The position numbers and the translations under genes are program-made. A DNA stretch of 64,000 bases from Segetibacter aerophilus (lineage in GTDB: Bacteria > Bacteroidota > Bacteroidia > Chitinophagales > Chitinophagaceae). Location of the stretch: positions 62,001 to 126,000 of the forward strand of contig NZ_BJYT01000010.1 of assembly GCF_007991655.1 (NCBI RefSeq), read 5' to 3'. Below, one piece after another: positions 29,991 through 38,770 of the stretch (position 1 is its first letter; each line of letters opens with the position of its first letter). The notes under the pieces are model-generated. The model saw only the letters and a program-made list of their open reading frames with translations, did no database searches and was not told the origin of the DNA.

Positions 29991-30782
29991 CTAACCTCTT
30001 ATGCTATTTGTAATTTGAACTATTAAAATCTCCTCGACAAAAATCAGGAACATGGACACAACGACTGATGCATTGGCTGCTTTTCCCACACCTTCTGTTC
30101 CCTGCGATGCATTGTAGCCCTGGTAACAACCCACAATTCCAATCGTATACCCGTATACCACGGCTTTTGTTAAAGAGGAAAAAATGTCTAGAAAAGATAT
30201 CTTGGAGAAAGCCTGCTCAAAAAAGGCAACAAAGCTGGTCATTTCGTTTGTATGCACATTAATGTACGACCCCAACATGGCAACGCATCCTGTATAAAAC
30301 ATAAGGATAGGGATCATAACTGTTGTGGCTATCACCCGGCTTACCACTAAAAATTTAAAAGGATTAACAGCCGAAACCTCCATCGCATCTATCTGCTCCG
30401 TTACCCGCATTGAACCAATTTCGGCACCTATGTTTGAGCCTACTTTACCGGCCGCAATTAATGCAGTTACCAAAGGTGCGAGTGCTTTTATAATTGCTAT
30501 AGCTACTAAAGAAGGAAGCCAGGACGTGGCGCCGAACTCAGCGAGGGATGGACGCGACTGCTTCGTAAATACTAAACCAGTGATAAAACCTGTGAGGGAA
30601 ATGAGTGGCAAAGACTTCCAACCAATTTCGTAGCATTGCTTTATAATTTCTTTGCCTTCGTACGGCGGCAGAAATACTTCCCGGAAGAAACGGATATTGA
30701 ATTTTACAGCGCTGTTAAGGTCTACGAAAAAAGAATCAACTCCCTTTGAAACAATAAATTCCCGTGCTTGCTTTACACTCAT
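29991..30782 (-). CDS. MlaE-like lipid ABC transporter permease
   Basis: A 263-aa permease of the MlaE family with about five hydrophobic segments and the family signature around GSNIGAEIGSMRVTEQIDAMEV, then SRVIATTVMIPILMFYTG. It forms the inner-membrane channel for retrograde phospholipid movement. First gene of the operon; a TACTTTCG box lies 31-38 bases upstream. Confidence 0.94.
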   Translation of the reverse strand: MSVKQAREFIVSKGVDSFFVDLNSAVKFNIRFFREVFLPPYEGKEIIKQCYEIGWKSLPLISLTGFITGLVFTKQSRPSLAEFGATSWLPSLVAIAIIKALAPLVTALIAAGKVGSNIGAEIGSMRVTEQIDAMEVSAVNPFKFLVVSRVIATTVMIPILMFYTGCVAMLGSYINVHTNEMTSFVAFFEQAFSKISFLDIFSSLTKAVVYGYTIGIVGCYQGYNASQGTEGVGKAANASVVVSMFLIFVEEILIVQITNSIRG

Positions 30783-30812
30783 ATCCGTTGTGATTAGTAC
30801 TTCTTGGTAGTG

Positions 30813-30820
30813 CGAAAGTA
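30813..30820 (-). promoter_or_regulatory. Candidate -7 box for the mla operon
   Basis: On the minus strand TACTTTCG, one mismatch to TAnnTTTG, 31 bases before the permease ATG. Confidence 0.4.
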
Positions 30821-30899
30821 ACGTATCAAAAAGATTATTTAGGATTTCCTGACTTTTCCGCTTCTTAGTTTAAAGGTTTTAGTGCAAATATTTCAAATA

Positions 30900-31151
30900 C
30901 CGGCATTCTTCCCTTGATTAATCATTGTTGCGTCGCAATCCGTTCATCAATTGTTCAATTTTCATCTTTTATCGGTTATGCTATCTGCATTTATGTACGT
31001 TCTACTGCCATTGGACACGCGGTAGAATGAGCAGCAAAATCAATATTGCTTATAATAAAAAAGAATGCCATTATGTTCGATAGCTGCAGGCAGGTTTATA
31101 GCTGCAGTGAGTGACACAAGAATGTCGATTTGCAAAAACAGCGGCCGGAAC
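30900..31151. repeat. Inward-facing pair of REP-like repeats (252 bp)
   Basis: Forward half: CCGGCATTCTTCCCTTGATT, then CATTGTTGCGTCGCAATCC (30923-30941). Reverse half, read on the minus strand: TTCCGGCCGCTGTTTTTG, then CATTCTTGTGTCACTCAC (31124-31107). The two halves face each other across about 155 bases that carry no ORF. The pair lies in the 480-base divergent spacer between the mla operon and recG; nothing else is recognised there besides the two promoters. Confidence 0.7.
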
Positions 31152-31236
31152 ACAAAAAACAATATTGTGCAGTCTCGCCTCTAATTGGGTAATCTGTACG
31201 CTTGTCTAATTCCCGAACGCTAACTTCTTTTCCCTT

Positions 31237-31244
31237 TATTTTTG
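31237..31244 (+). promoter_or_regulatory. -7 box of the recG promoter
   Basis: TATTTTTG, a perfect TAnnTTTG match. It predicts a transcript starting near 31250, only about 13 bases before the proposed ATA start of recG. Confidence 0.55.
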
Positions 31245-31262
31245 CTGTAAACCTTACCTATT

Positions 31263-33371
31263 ATAGCTTCTCCCTCGATATTAGACAGCCCTATTGAATA
31301 TCTGAAAGGTGTGGGACCTTTAAAAGCGGATTTGCTTAAAAAGGAATTGAGCATTTTTACTTTTAGTGATTTGCTTGAACATTTCCCAAACCGGCATGTA
31401 GACAAAACTTCCATCAGCGCTATAACTGATATTCATGCAGGAACTGATTTTATACAAACCGCCGGCATCATAGATAACATCGTAATACTTGGCGAAAAAC
31501 GAAGCAAAAGACTTGTAGCGCAACTTAGAGATAGAACCGGCACTATCGAGCTATGCTGGTTCCAGGGAATTCATTGGATAGAAAAAAATATACACGCAGG
31601 CAAACTTTATCTTGTTTTTGGAAAAGTGGCATTTTTTAATGGAAAGGCTCAAATCACCCACCCCGAAATAGAACCTTGGGTTGCTGAAACCGCGGAAGGA
31701 AAAAACTTTTTAGAGCCTGTTTATCCTACAACCGAAAAACTAAAAGCAAAAGGACTAAACGGAAAACAAATCGGGAAACTTACAATGGCGCTAATCGAAA
31801 TGATTAGTCCGAAAGATATTCCTGAAAATTTGCCCAACCATATTCTTGAAAACCTCATCTTACTAAGCAGGTGGGAAGCCTATTGCTTCATTCATTTTCC
31901 AAAAAACCAGCTGGAATATGACAAAGCTCTCTACAGGCTAAAGTTCGAAGAGTTTTTCGTAGCACAGGTTAAGTTAGGTTTAACAAGGCTGCGCAGGCAC
32001 AAACACAGTAAAGGAGCTATTTTTGAAAAAGTAGGCGAGTACTTCAATACTTTTTATACTAAATATCTACCCTTCGAATTAACGGGGGCGCAAAAAAGAG
32101 TATTAAAGGAAATTAGAACAGACACAGGAAGAGGCATACAGATGAATCGGCTTTTGCAGGGCGACGTCGGCAGCGGAAAGACAATTGTAGCACTGCTGAC
32201 CATGTTACTTGCGGCAGACAACGGTTATCAAAGTTGCTTGATGGCTCCTACAGAAATCTTAGCCACCCAACACTTTCTAGGATTAAGTGAGCTGTTAAAA
32301 GACATGCCGGTGAACATTCGTCTTTTAACAGGAAATACCAAAACAGCCGCACGACGAGAAATACTAAGCCAACTTGCAGAGGGTTCTTTGCACATGGTAA
32401 CAGGTACTCATGCACTCATTGAAGACCCTGTGGTTTTTAAAAATCTTGGGTTGTCTATTATTGATGAGCAACACCGGTTTGGTGTAGCACAGCGGGCAAA
32501 GTTGTGGGCGAAAGCTGCAATCCATCCGCACGTGCTGGTCATGACCGCAACGCCAATTCCAAGAACGCTTGCAATGACTGCTTATGGTGATTTGGATTAT
32601 AGTGTGATGGATGAACTTCCACCGGGAAGAAAACCTATTACAACCGTTCATAGAAATGAAATGTATAGGGTTAAGGTAATGGACTTTATCCGGTCAGAAA
32701 TTGATCACGGCCGGCAAGCTTACATCATTTTTCCCCTGATAGAAGAAAGCGAGAAGCTGGATTATGAGAACCTAATGGATGGATATGAACACGTGAAAGC
32801 GTTTTTCCCTGAACCAAAGTATTGGATTAGTATGGTGCATGGGCGACAACCGGCAGATATAAAAGAAACTAACATGAAGCGCTTTGTAAAGGGCGATACG
32901 CAGATAATGGTAAGTACAACCGTAATAGAAGTGGGCGTAAATGTGCCTAATGCGTCTATCATGGTGATAGAAAATGCAGAGAAGTTTGGTTTATCTCAGT
33001 TGCACCAATTGCGGGGCCGTGTTGGACGAGGTAGTGACAAAAGCTATTGCATATTGCTTACCGGTACCAAGTTGAACAATGACGCGAGGGAAAGAATTAA
33101 AACAATGTGTTCTACAAATGATGGATTTAAAATAGCGGAAAAGGACCTCGAATTAAGAGGACCGGGCGACATTGAAGGTACCCGGCAAAGTGGAGCTTTA
33201 AACTTTAAATTGGCAAATATCATAAGTGACAAAGAAATTCTCGAAAAAGCAAAAAAGGAAGCAGAAATGTTGCTTTCAAAAGATGAAGAGCTTTCTTCGG
33301 CTGAAAATTTGATATTAAAAAATTACCTTTTGCATAAAAAAGGAAAAACTGTCTGGAGCAAAATTTCCTAA
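31263..33371 (+). CDS. recG: ATP-dependent DNA helicase RecG (apparent ATA start)
   Basis: A branch-migrating helicase that rescues stalled forks. Wedge OB-fold domain (about 50-200), helicase motif I GDVGSGKT, DEQH box in SIIDEQHRFG, motif III TATPIPRT and motif VI QLRGRVGRG are all present. The first ATG/GTG/TTG in frame is the GTG at 31311, but the reading frame upstream encodes ASPSILDSPIEYLKG, the expected RecG N-terminus, back to ATA at 31263 (or ATT at 31260); the next codon upstream in range is a stop at 31248. With ATA the product is 702 aa. The annotation start is inferred from conservation and from the promoter box 19 bases before it. Confidence 0.9.
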   Translation: MASPSILDSPIEYLKGVGPLKADLLKKELSIFTFSDLLEHFPNRHVDKTSISAITDIHAGTDFIQTAGIIDNIVILGEKRSKRLVAQLRDRTGTIELCWFQGIHWIEKNIHAGKLYLVFGKVAFFNGKAQITHPEIEPWVAETAEGKNFLEPVYPTTEKLKAKGLNGKQIGKLTMALIEMISPKDIPENLPNHILENLILLSRWEAYCFIHFPKNQLEYDKALYRLKFEEFFVAQVKLGLTRLRRHKHSKGAIFEKVGEYFNTFYTKYLPFELTGAQKRVLKEIRTDTGRGIQMNRLLQGDVGSGKTIVALLTMLLAADNGYQSCLMAPTEILATQHFLGLSELLKDMPVNIRLLTGNTKTAARREILSQLAEGSLHMVTGTHALIEDPVVFKNLGLSIIDEQHRFGVAQRAKLWAKAAIHPHVLVMTATPIPRTLAMTAYGDLDYSVMDELPPGRKPITTVHRNEMYRVKVMDFIRSEIDHGRQAYIIFPLIEESEKLDYENLMDGYEHVKAFFPEPKYWISMVHGRQPADIKETNMKRFVKGDTQIMVSTTVIEVGVNVPNASIMVIENAEKFGLSQLHQLRGRVGRGSDKSYCILLTGTKLNNDARERIKTMCSTNDGFKIAEKDLELRGPGDIEGTRQSGALNFKLANIISDKEILEKAKKEAEMLLSKDEELSSAENLILKNYLLHKKGKTVWSKIS

Positions 33372-33472
33372 TCAAACTGCTGTTAAATAAAGTACGGTCG
33401 GCGCAAACGAAATAATAATCCGGCCGTATATACTGATATATTAATTGTAACTTTTAAAAAAAAATTACAGGC

Positions 33473-36400
33473 TTGAAAAGACTCACCCCGATTGCTTTTT
33501 TAGTAGCTATTCTTTGTAGCCGTACAGCAGTCTTTTGTCAATATGCCAACCTTGAGTTCGTCGAAAATAAGGGGCAGTGGGATAAAAAAATCAGGTTCAA
33601 AGGAATGATGAATAACGGGGCTTTTTTCCTGGAGGAAAAGGGCTTCAGAGTAGTGCAGCACAAAGCCGAGGACATTCAGAAACTAGATGACCTGATGCAC
33701 GGTTTTGCTGTCAACAGCAACTCTTCAAGTAACTTAAAAACAGTTGTTCCCGTAAAGAATCACCAAGTTCCAACCGATGGTTCTGGTGGAAGTGGAAATG
33801 TAACTGTTCACTCTCACGCGTATGATGTCGAATTTGTAAATGCCTTAACGCCTGTAGTTGTGGGTGATAAACCTTTAGACACTTACAACAATTACTTTAT
33901 TGGCAACGATCCGGCTAAATGGCAGAAAGACTGTAAAACCTTCCAGGCAGTTACTTACAAAAATATTTATGCTGGAGTAGACGCACGTTACTATACAAAT
34001 GAAGGTCAACTCAAATACGATATAATTGTACAACCCGGAGCAGATTATTCTAAAATAGTTATGAAGTATGATGGAGTGGACGGTTTAGAGGTAAACAATG
34101 GCCAACTTAATATCAAGACTTCAGTAGGTGAAGTAAGGGAACTGGCGCCTTATGCCTACCAGGTAGTTAACGGGCAAAAAAAAGAAGTAGTTTGTAGGTT
34201 CAGGGTAAGCGGCAAGACAGTTCAATTTGCTGTTGAAAATTATGTAAGAAGCGCTCCTCTCATTATAGATCCTGTTTTAATTTTCTCAACTTTTACTGGT
34301 AGTACAGCGGACAACTGGGGGTATACGGCTACGTATGGTCCTGATGGTAGTTTTTATGCCGGCGGAATTGTATTTAACACAGGCTTCCCAACCAGTCCCG
34401 GAGCATTTTCTTCTACTTATGGTGGAGGTGTTGGCGAAGGCGAAGGGGGCGGGTATGATATCGGCATAATGAAGTTTAGTCCTAACGGTGCTAACCGTAT
34501 GTATGCAACTTACATTGGAGGATCAGGCAATGAGCAACCACATAGTTTAGTGGTTGATCCACAAGGGAACCTGGTGATAGCTGGCCGATCTAATTCATCA
34601 AATTATCCTGTAAAAATTACTGACAAGCCGGGGGGGCAATATGATATCATTCTTACCAAGCTCGACGCTACCGGCTCTACTTTAATTGGCTCAAGAAAAA
34701 TAGGAGGCAGCAGTAACGACGGAGTAAACATCCGTCCCAAATACACTGCTCCTTATGGAACTGAAAGCCTTCGTAGGAATTATGGGGATGATGCAAGGAG
34801 CGAAGTAATACTTGATAATAGTGGCAACGTTTTGCTCGCTTCCAATACGCAGTCTTCAGATTTTCCAGTTTCATCTAACGCCTTTCAAACCACCTTTGGC
34901 GGGTTACAGGATGGCGTTATCTTAAGAGTAAACGGCGACCTTAGTACGATCCTTTACAGCACATATTTTGGCGGTAAGCAAAATGATGCTGCTTTCGTTT
35001 TGGCAATCAATCCTTCTAATGCCAATATTTATGTTGGCGGAAATACAGTAAGCTCAGACTTTCCGGGTAATAAAAGCGGGGTGATTAATCCAGGCTTCCA
35101 GGGTGGTGAAACAGATGGCTTCGTTTCAATCTTATCCCCGGATGGAAGCAGTTTATTGAAGACAACTTACATGGGTACGCCCGGTAACGACATGTTGTAT
35201 GGGATTCAATTCGACAAGTTTAGTTTCCCTTATATAATGGGTACAACAACCGGTAGTTGGCCCGTAACAAATGCAGCGTTTTCTCAAGCGGGAGGAAAGC
35301 AATTTATTGCTAAGCTAAAGCCAGATCTTTCTGCATTTGAATATTCGACCGTTTTTGGTACCAATACGTTTGCACCTAACATTTCCCCTATTGCATTTTT
35401 AGTTGATCGTTGTGAGAACATATACGTATCAGGTTGGGGAGGCTCTACTGATACTAAGGCAGGTTTTAAGGATAATTCAGGAACAACCGGTTTAACGGTA
35501 ACTCCCGATGCCATTCAAAAAGCTACTGACAACAGTGACTTTTACTTTTTTGTATTGGAAAGAAATGCAACAAAACAATTGTACGGAAGCTTTTTTGGTC
35601 AAAGCGGTGGATTTGGAGAGCACGTTGATGGTGGAACAAGTCGTTTCGACAGAAGCGGAGTTATTTACCAGGCCCTCTGCGCCAACTGCGGTCGCGATGT
35701 AACTTTCCCCACAACACCCGGAGTATGGTCGCCTGCTAATGGTTCGAAAGAATGTAACCTCGCTGCAGTTAAAATTGCGTTTAACCTGGCAGGTGTTATT
35801 GGTAGCGTACGAAGTTCTATTGCCGGCCGGGTAAATGCCGCCTCAGGATGCGTTCCTTTGACGGTAGATTTTACTGACACCCTTGCTGAAGGAAAAAGGT
35901 ATGTTTGGAATTTCGGAGATGGTTCTCCTGACGTGGAAACTACTACAGAAAAAATCAGTCACACTTATACAGCAGTAGGTGATTACAGAGTAAGGCTCAC
36001 CTCTATCGATAGCTCAAAATGTAATATTGCTGACACGGCTTATACTATAATTAAGGTGAAAACTGATAAGGGTATTTTAGGATTTACTCCTCAGAAACTT
36101 CAACCCTGCGACTCTTTCAATTATCAATTTGTCAATACCTCCTATGTGTCGCCTTCCGGCCGTTCGTTTCCGAGCAATTCTTTTATTTGGGATTTTGGAG
36201 ATAAAACGCCGCGGGTAGTTGCGGGGTTAGAAACAATGAAGCATAGTTATCCTGCACCCGGAGTTTATAAAGTTAAATTGGTGCTGCGTGATACTAACTT
36301 CTGTAATGCCCCGGATTCTCTTGAAATAAATCTGAGAATAGCCACTAACCTAAAGGCTGAGTTTGAGACGCCGCCCACAGGATGTGCACCTTATACCGCA

Positions 36401-37114
36401 AGGTTTAATAATACTTCTTCCGGAGGTCAAAATTTTTACTGGACATTCGGAGACGAGGGAACTTCAAGCGAGGTTAGCCCCGAGCATGTCTATTCAACGC
36501 CGGGAACATACCTGGTAAAATTGAGAGCAGTCGATTCAAGCACTTGTAATATGTTGGATACAACTAGTTTTACAATTGTAGTAAGTGGCAAGCCCACAGC
36601 TTCTTTCTCCTTTACACCAAATCCTCCACTGGAAAATACTGCTGTTCAGTTCAGCAACAACTCTATTGGTGCTACCCGTTATATCTGGAGATTTGGAGAT
36701 GGAGATACATTAGCTACACGGTCTGTTTCGCCTGTCAGTCATATCTATAATGAGACTAAGCAATATAATCCATGCCTGATTGCGCTAAATAATGCCGGTT
36801 GTCCTGATACTGTATGCACCTCTCTTCAAGCCCGCACCAGTCCTTTGATTGATGTTCCAAATGCTTTTACTCCTAATGGAGATGGTATAAACGACAAAGT
36901 CTTTGTAAGAGGATTTGGTATTACGAGATTAGCGTGGAAAATTTATAATCGTTGGGGAGCCTTGGTTTTTGAAACAATCGATAGAACGGAAGGCTGGGAT
37001 GGAACCTATAAAGGAAAGGTTCAACCTAACGAAGTATATCATTATGTATTAGATGTGGAATACTCGGACAACTCCAAGTTTCAAAAAAGAGGTGATATAA
37101 CGTTGTTAAGATAA
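33473..37114 (+). CDS. T9SS-secreted PKD-repeat surface protein (type B sorting domain)
   Basis: A 1213-aa secreted protein; start TTG at 33473, signal peptide MKRLTPIAFLVAILCSRTAV. An N-terminal domain (FVENKGQWDKKIRFKG, about 25-265) is followed by SBBP-type propeller repeats (about 270-760; GGSGNEQPHSLVVDPQGN, YFGGKQNDAAFVLAINPS), then four PKD-like domains (WNFGDGSPD, WDFGDKTPR, WTFGDEGTS, WRFGDGDTL; about 785-1115). The C-terminal 90 residues (VPNAFTPNGDGINDKVFV...YNRWGALVFE) are the gliding-motility-associated, type B T9SS domain. It should be exported and anchored on or released from the cell surface; adhesion is a guess. Confidence 0.9.
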   Translation: MKRLTPIAFLVAILCSRTAVFCQYANLEFVENKGQWDKKIRFKGMMNNGAFFLEEKGFRVVQHKAEDIQKLDDLMHGFAVNSNSSSNLKTVVPVKNHQVPTDGSGGSGNVTVHSHAYDVEFVNALTPVVVGDKPLDTYNNYFIGNDPAKWQKDCKTFQAVTYKNIYAGVDARYYTNEGQLKYDIIVQPGADYSKIVMKYDGVDGLEVNNGQLNIKTSVGEVRELAPYAYQVVNGQKKEVVCRFRVSGKTVQFAVENYVRSAPLIIDPVLIFSTFTGSTADNWGYTATYGPDGSFYAGGIVFNTGFPTSPGAFSSTYGGGVGEGEGGGYDIGIMKFSPNGANRMYATYIGGSGNEQPHSLVVDPQGNLVIAGRSNSSNYPVKITDKPGGQYDIILTKLDATGSTLIGSRKIGGSSNDGVNIRPKYTAPYGTESLRRNYGDDARSEVILDNSGNVLLASNTQSSDFPVSSNAFQTTFGGLQDGVILRVNGDLSTILYSTYFGGKQNDAAFVLAINPSNANIYVGGNTVSSDFPGNKSGVINPGFQGGETDGFVSILSPDGSSLLKTTYMGTPGNDMLYGIQFDKFSFPYIMGTTTGSWPVTNAAFSQAGGKQFIAKLKPDLSAFEYSTVFGTNTFAPNISPIAFLVDRCENIYVSGWGGSTDTKAGFKDNSGTTGLTVTPDAIQKATDNSDFYFFVLERNATKQLYGSFFGQSGGFGEHVDGGTSRFDRSGVIYQALCANCGRDVTFPTTPGVWSPANGSKECNLAAVKIAFNLAGVIGSVRSSIAGRVNAASGCVPLTVDFTDTLAEGKRYVWNFGDGSPDVETTTEKISHTYTAVGDYRVRLTSIDSSKCNIADTAYTIIKVKTDKGILGFTPQKLQPCDSFNYQFVNTSYVSPSGRSFPSNSFIWDFGDKTPRVVAGLETMKHSYPAPGVYKVKLVLRDTNFCNAPDSLEINLRIATNLKAEFETPPTGCAPYTARFNNTSSGGQNFYWTFGDEGTSSEVSPEHVYSTPGTYLVKLRAVDSSTCNMLDTTSFTIVVSGKPTASFSFTPNPPLENTAVQFSNNSIGATRYIWRFGDGDTLATRSVSPVSHIYNETKQYNPCLIALNNAGCPDTVCTSLQARTSPLIDVPNAFTPNGDGINDKVFVRGFGITRLAWKIYNRWGALVFETIDRTEGWDGTYKGKVQPNEVYHYVLDVEYSDNSKFQKRGDITLLR

Positions 37115-37117
37115 ATG

Positions 37118-37164
37118 CTTTATTGATCAGCTTTTGATAGGTTATTAAAAGCTGATCAATAAAG
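37118..37164. terminator. Perfect 18-bp stem-loop between convergent genes
   Basis: CTTTATTGATCAGCTTTT (37118-37135) and its exact reverse complement (37147-37164) surround an 11-base loop. It lies just after the T9SS gene and before the end of serS. There is no strong T-run outside the stem; the T's are within it. Probably a bidirectional terminator or mRNA 3' end stabiliser. Confidence 0.6.
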
Positions 37165-37210
37165 ATTTCGATGATAATTTTTATGCCTTTGAATGCTTTG
37201 AAGGATTTAT

Positions 37211-38482
37211 CTATAAAATCCATTCTGCACCAAAATAGGTATGAAGTACCTGGGGCAACATGATCCCCTCTCCTGCCTGGTTATTCTCCAACAAAGCAGC
37301 TACAATTCTTGGAAGGGCAAGTGAACTACCGTTTAAGCTATGGGTGAGCTGAGTCTTTCCGCTGGCATCTTTAAACCGACACTTTAATCGGTTCGTTTGA
37401 AAGTTTTCGAAGTTACTTACACTACTTACTTCGAGCCAACGATCTTGTGCTGCACTATATACTTCAAAGTCATAAGTAATGGCGCTGGTAAAACTCATGT
37501 CGCCACCACAAAGTCTAAGTATTCGGTAAGGTAATTCCAGGCTTTGCAGCAACTTCTCTACATGACTAACCATTCCATCCAACACCTCGTAGCTTTTTTC
37601 GGGGTGGACGATCTGTATAATCTCAACTTTTTCAAATTGATGCAGGCGGTTTAATCCGCGCACATCTTTACCATAACTTCCGGCCTCCCGCCTAAAGCAA
37701 GGAGAATAAGCCGTCATTTTAATTGGTAAATCATCTTCCTTCAAAATGGTGTCCCTGTAGACATTAGTAACAGGCACCTCAGCGGTAGGGATCATGTAGA
37801 AGTTATCAGCCGTTGCATGGTACATCTGCCCTTCTTTATCAGGCAACTGTCCTGTACCGTAAGCGCTTTCTTCATTTACCATAAATGGAGGGAGGTATTC
37901 AAGATATCCTGCAGCAGTATTGAAATCTAAAAAATATTGAACCAATGCTCTTTGCAACTTTGCACCCTTGCCTGTATATACGGGAAATCCACTTCCTGTA
38001 ATCTTTGTTCCAAGTTCAAAATCTATCAGCTTCAATTTTGTCGTCAATTCCCAGTGCGGAACTGCCCCTTCTTCAAGCGTTGGTTTTATTCCTCCTTCTC
38101 TTACAACTACATTGTCTTCGGGCGTTTTACCTTTTGGTACTTCTTTAGCGGGTAAATTGGGTATTTGCAATAACTTATCAAGCAGACTTTTTTCAACTTC
38201 TGCCATTTTAAGCTTCAAAGGATCTATACCTGTTTTCAAAGAAGCTACCTCCGATTTTAACGTCTCAGCCTGCTCCTTTTGACCTTGCTTCATTAGATTG
38301 CCAATCTCTTTGGATGCGCTATTTACTCTCGCCTGCGTGTTATCAAACTCTACTTGTAGCCTTTTTCTTTCGTCATCTAAAGACACCACTTCATCTACTA
38401 ACTCAGTTTGTGAAAAGTTCTTTATTGCCAGTCTTTCCAATACAGCTTCCCGATTTTGACGAATAAAACTTACCTGTAACAT
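37211..38482 (-). CDS. serS: Seryl-tRNA synthetase
   Basis: A class II aminoacyl-tRNA synthetase, 423 aa from the ATG at 38482 (MLQVSFIRQNREAVLERL). An N-terminal coiled-coil tRNA-binding arm (about 30-110) precedes the catalytic core with motif 2 (SPCFRREAGSYGKDVRGLNRLHQF region) and motif 3 (GSSLALPRIVAALLENNQ). The frame stays open for 30 codons further upstream, but those residues are not conserved and a perfect TATCTTTG promoter box falls in them, so the 38482 start is preferred. Length is standard for the family. Confidence 0.97.
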   Translation of the reverse strand: MLQVSFIRQNREAVLERLAIKNFSQTELVDEVVSLDDERKRLQVEFDNTQARVNSASKEIGNLMKQGQKEQAETLKSEVASLKTGIDPLKLKMAEVEKSLLDKLLQIPNLPAKEVPKGKTPEDNVVVREGGIKPTLEEGAVPHWELTTKLKLIDFELGTKITGSGFPVYTGKGAKLQRALVQYFLDFNTAAGYLEYLPPFMVNEESAYGTGQLPDKEGQMYHATADNFYMIPTAEVPVTNVYRDTILKEDDLPIKMTAYSPCFRREAGSYGKDVRGLNRLHQFEKVEIIQIVHPEKSYEVLDGMVSHVEKLLQSLELPYRILRLCGGDMSFTSAITYDFEVYSAAQDRWLEVSSVSNFENFQTNRLKCRFKDASGKTQLTHSLNGSSLALPRIVAALLENNQAGEGIMLPQVLHTYFGAEWIL

Positions 38483-38500
38483 ACATTCAAAAATTTGCGG

Positions 38501-38508
38501 CAAAGATA
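38501..38508 (-). promoter_or_regulatory. -7 box of the serS promoter
   Basis: On the minus strand TATCTTTG, perfect TAnnTTTG, 18 bases before the serS ATG. It supports the shorter serS start. Confidence 0.6.
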
Positions 38509-38536
38509 GCAGTTGAAGTTTTGTGAGTGCTATGAA

Positions 38537-38659
38537 TTGAAAAGAAAGCAGTACGAGGAATTTGCGGCTCAATTAGTATTAAAGCGTCGTGATGCTTTCG
38601 TATTTTCTGATGCAAATTTCGAAGGATTTAAAAAAGTACTTGAAAAAGGCTTAAAGTAG
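38537..38659 (+). CDS. Possible small protein or gene remnant
   Basis: A 40-codon frame from TTG at 38537 (or 48 codons from an upstream TTG) encoding a coding-like, charged, helical sequence: KRKQYEEFAAQLVLKRRDAF and VFSDANFEGFKKVLEKGLK. The rest of the serS-glpD spacer is noncoding A/T-rich DNA. It may be a real small gene with a TTG start, or the 3' remnant of a lost gene. Below usual length thresholds and no family recognised. Confidence 0.3.
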   Translation: MKRKQYEEFAAQLVLKRRDAFVFSDANFEGFKKVLEKGLK

Positions 38660-38770
38660 AAAAGGAGGAAGAAAACTGCGGCGGAAAAAATTCACACTAC
38701 TAATGAAACTAGATGTATAATCCTGTAAATTACAGATCTATCTTGTTTCGCCATAACTTAACTCGTTTTA

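Noticed and set aside
38483-38572. Thirty-codon N-terminal extension of serS
   Set aside because: Residues are not conserved in seryl-tRNA synthetases and a perfect promoter box lies within them.
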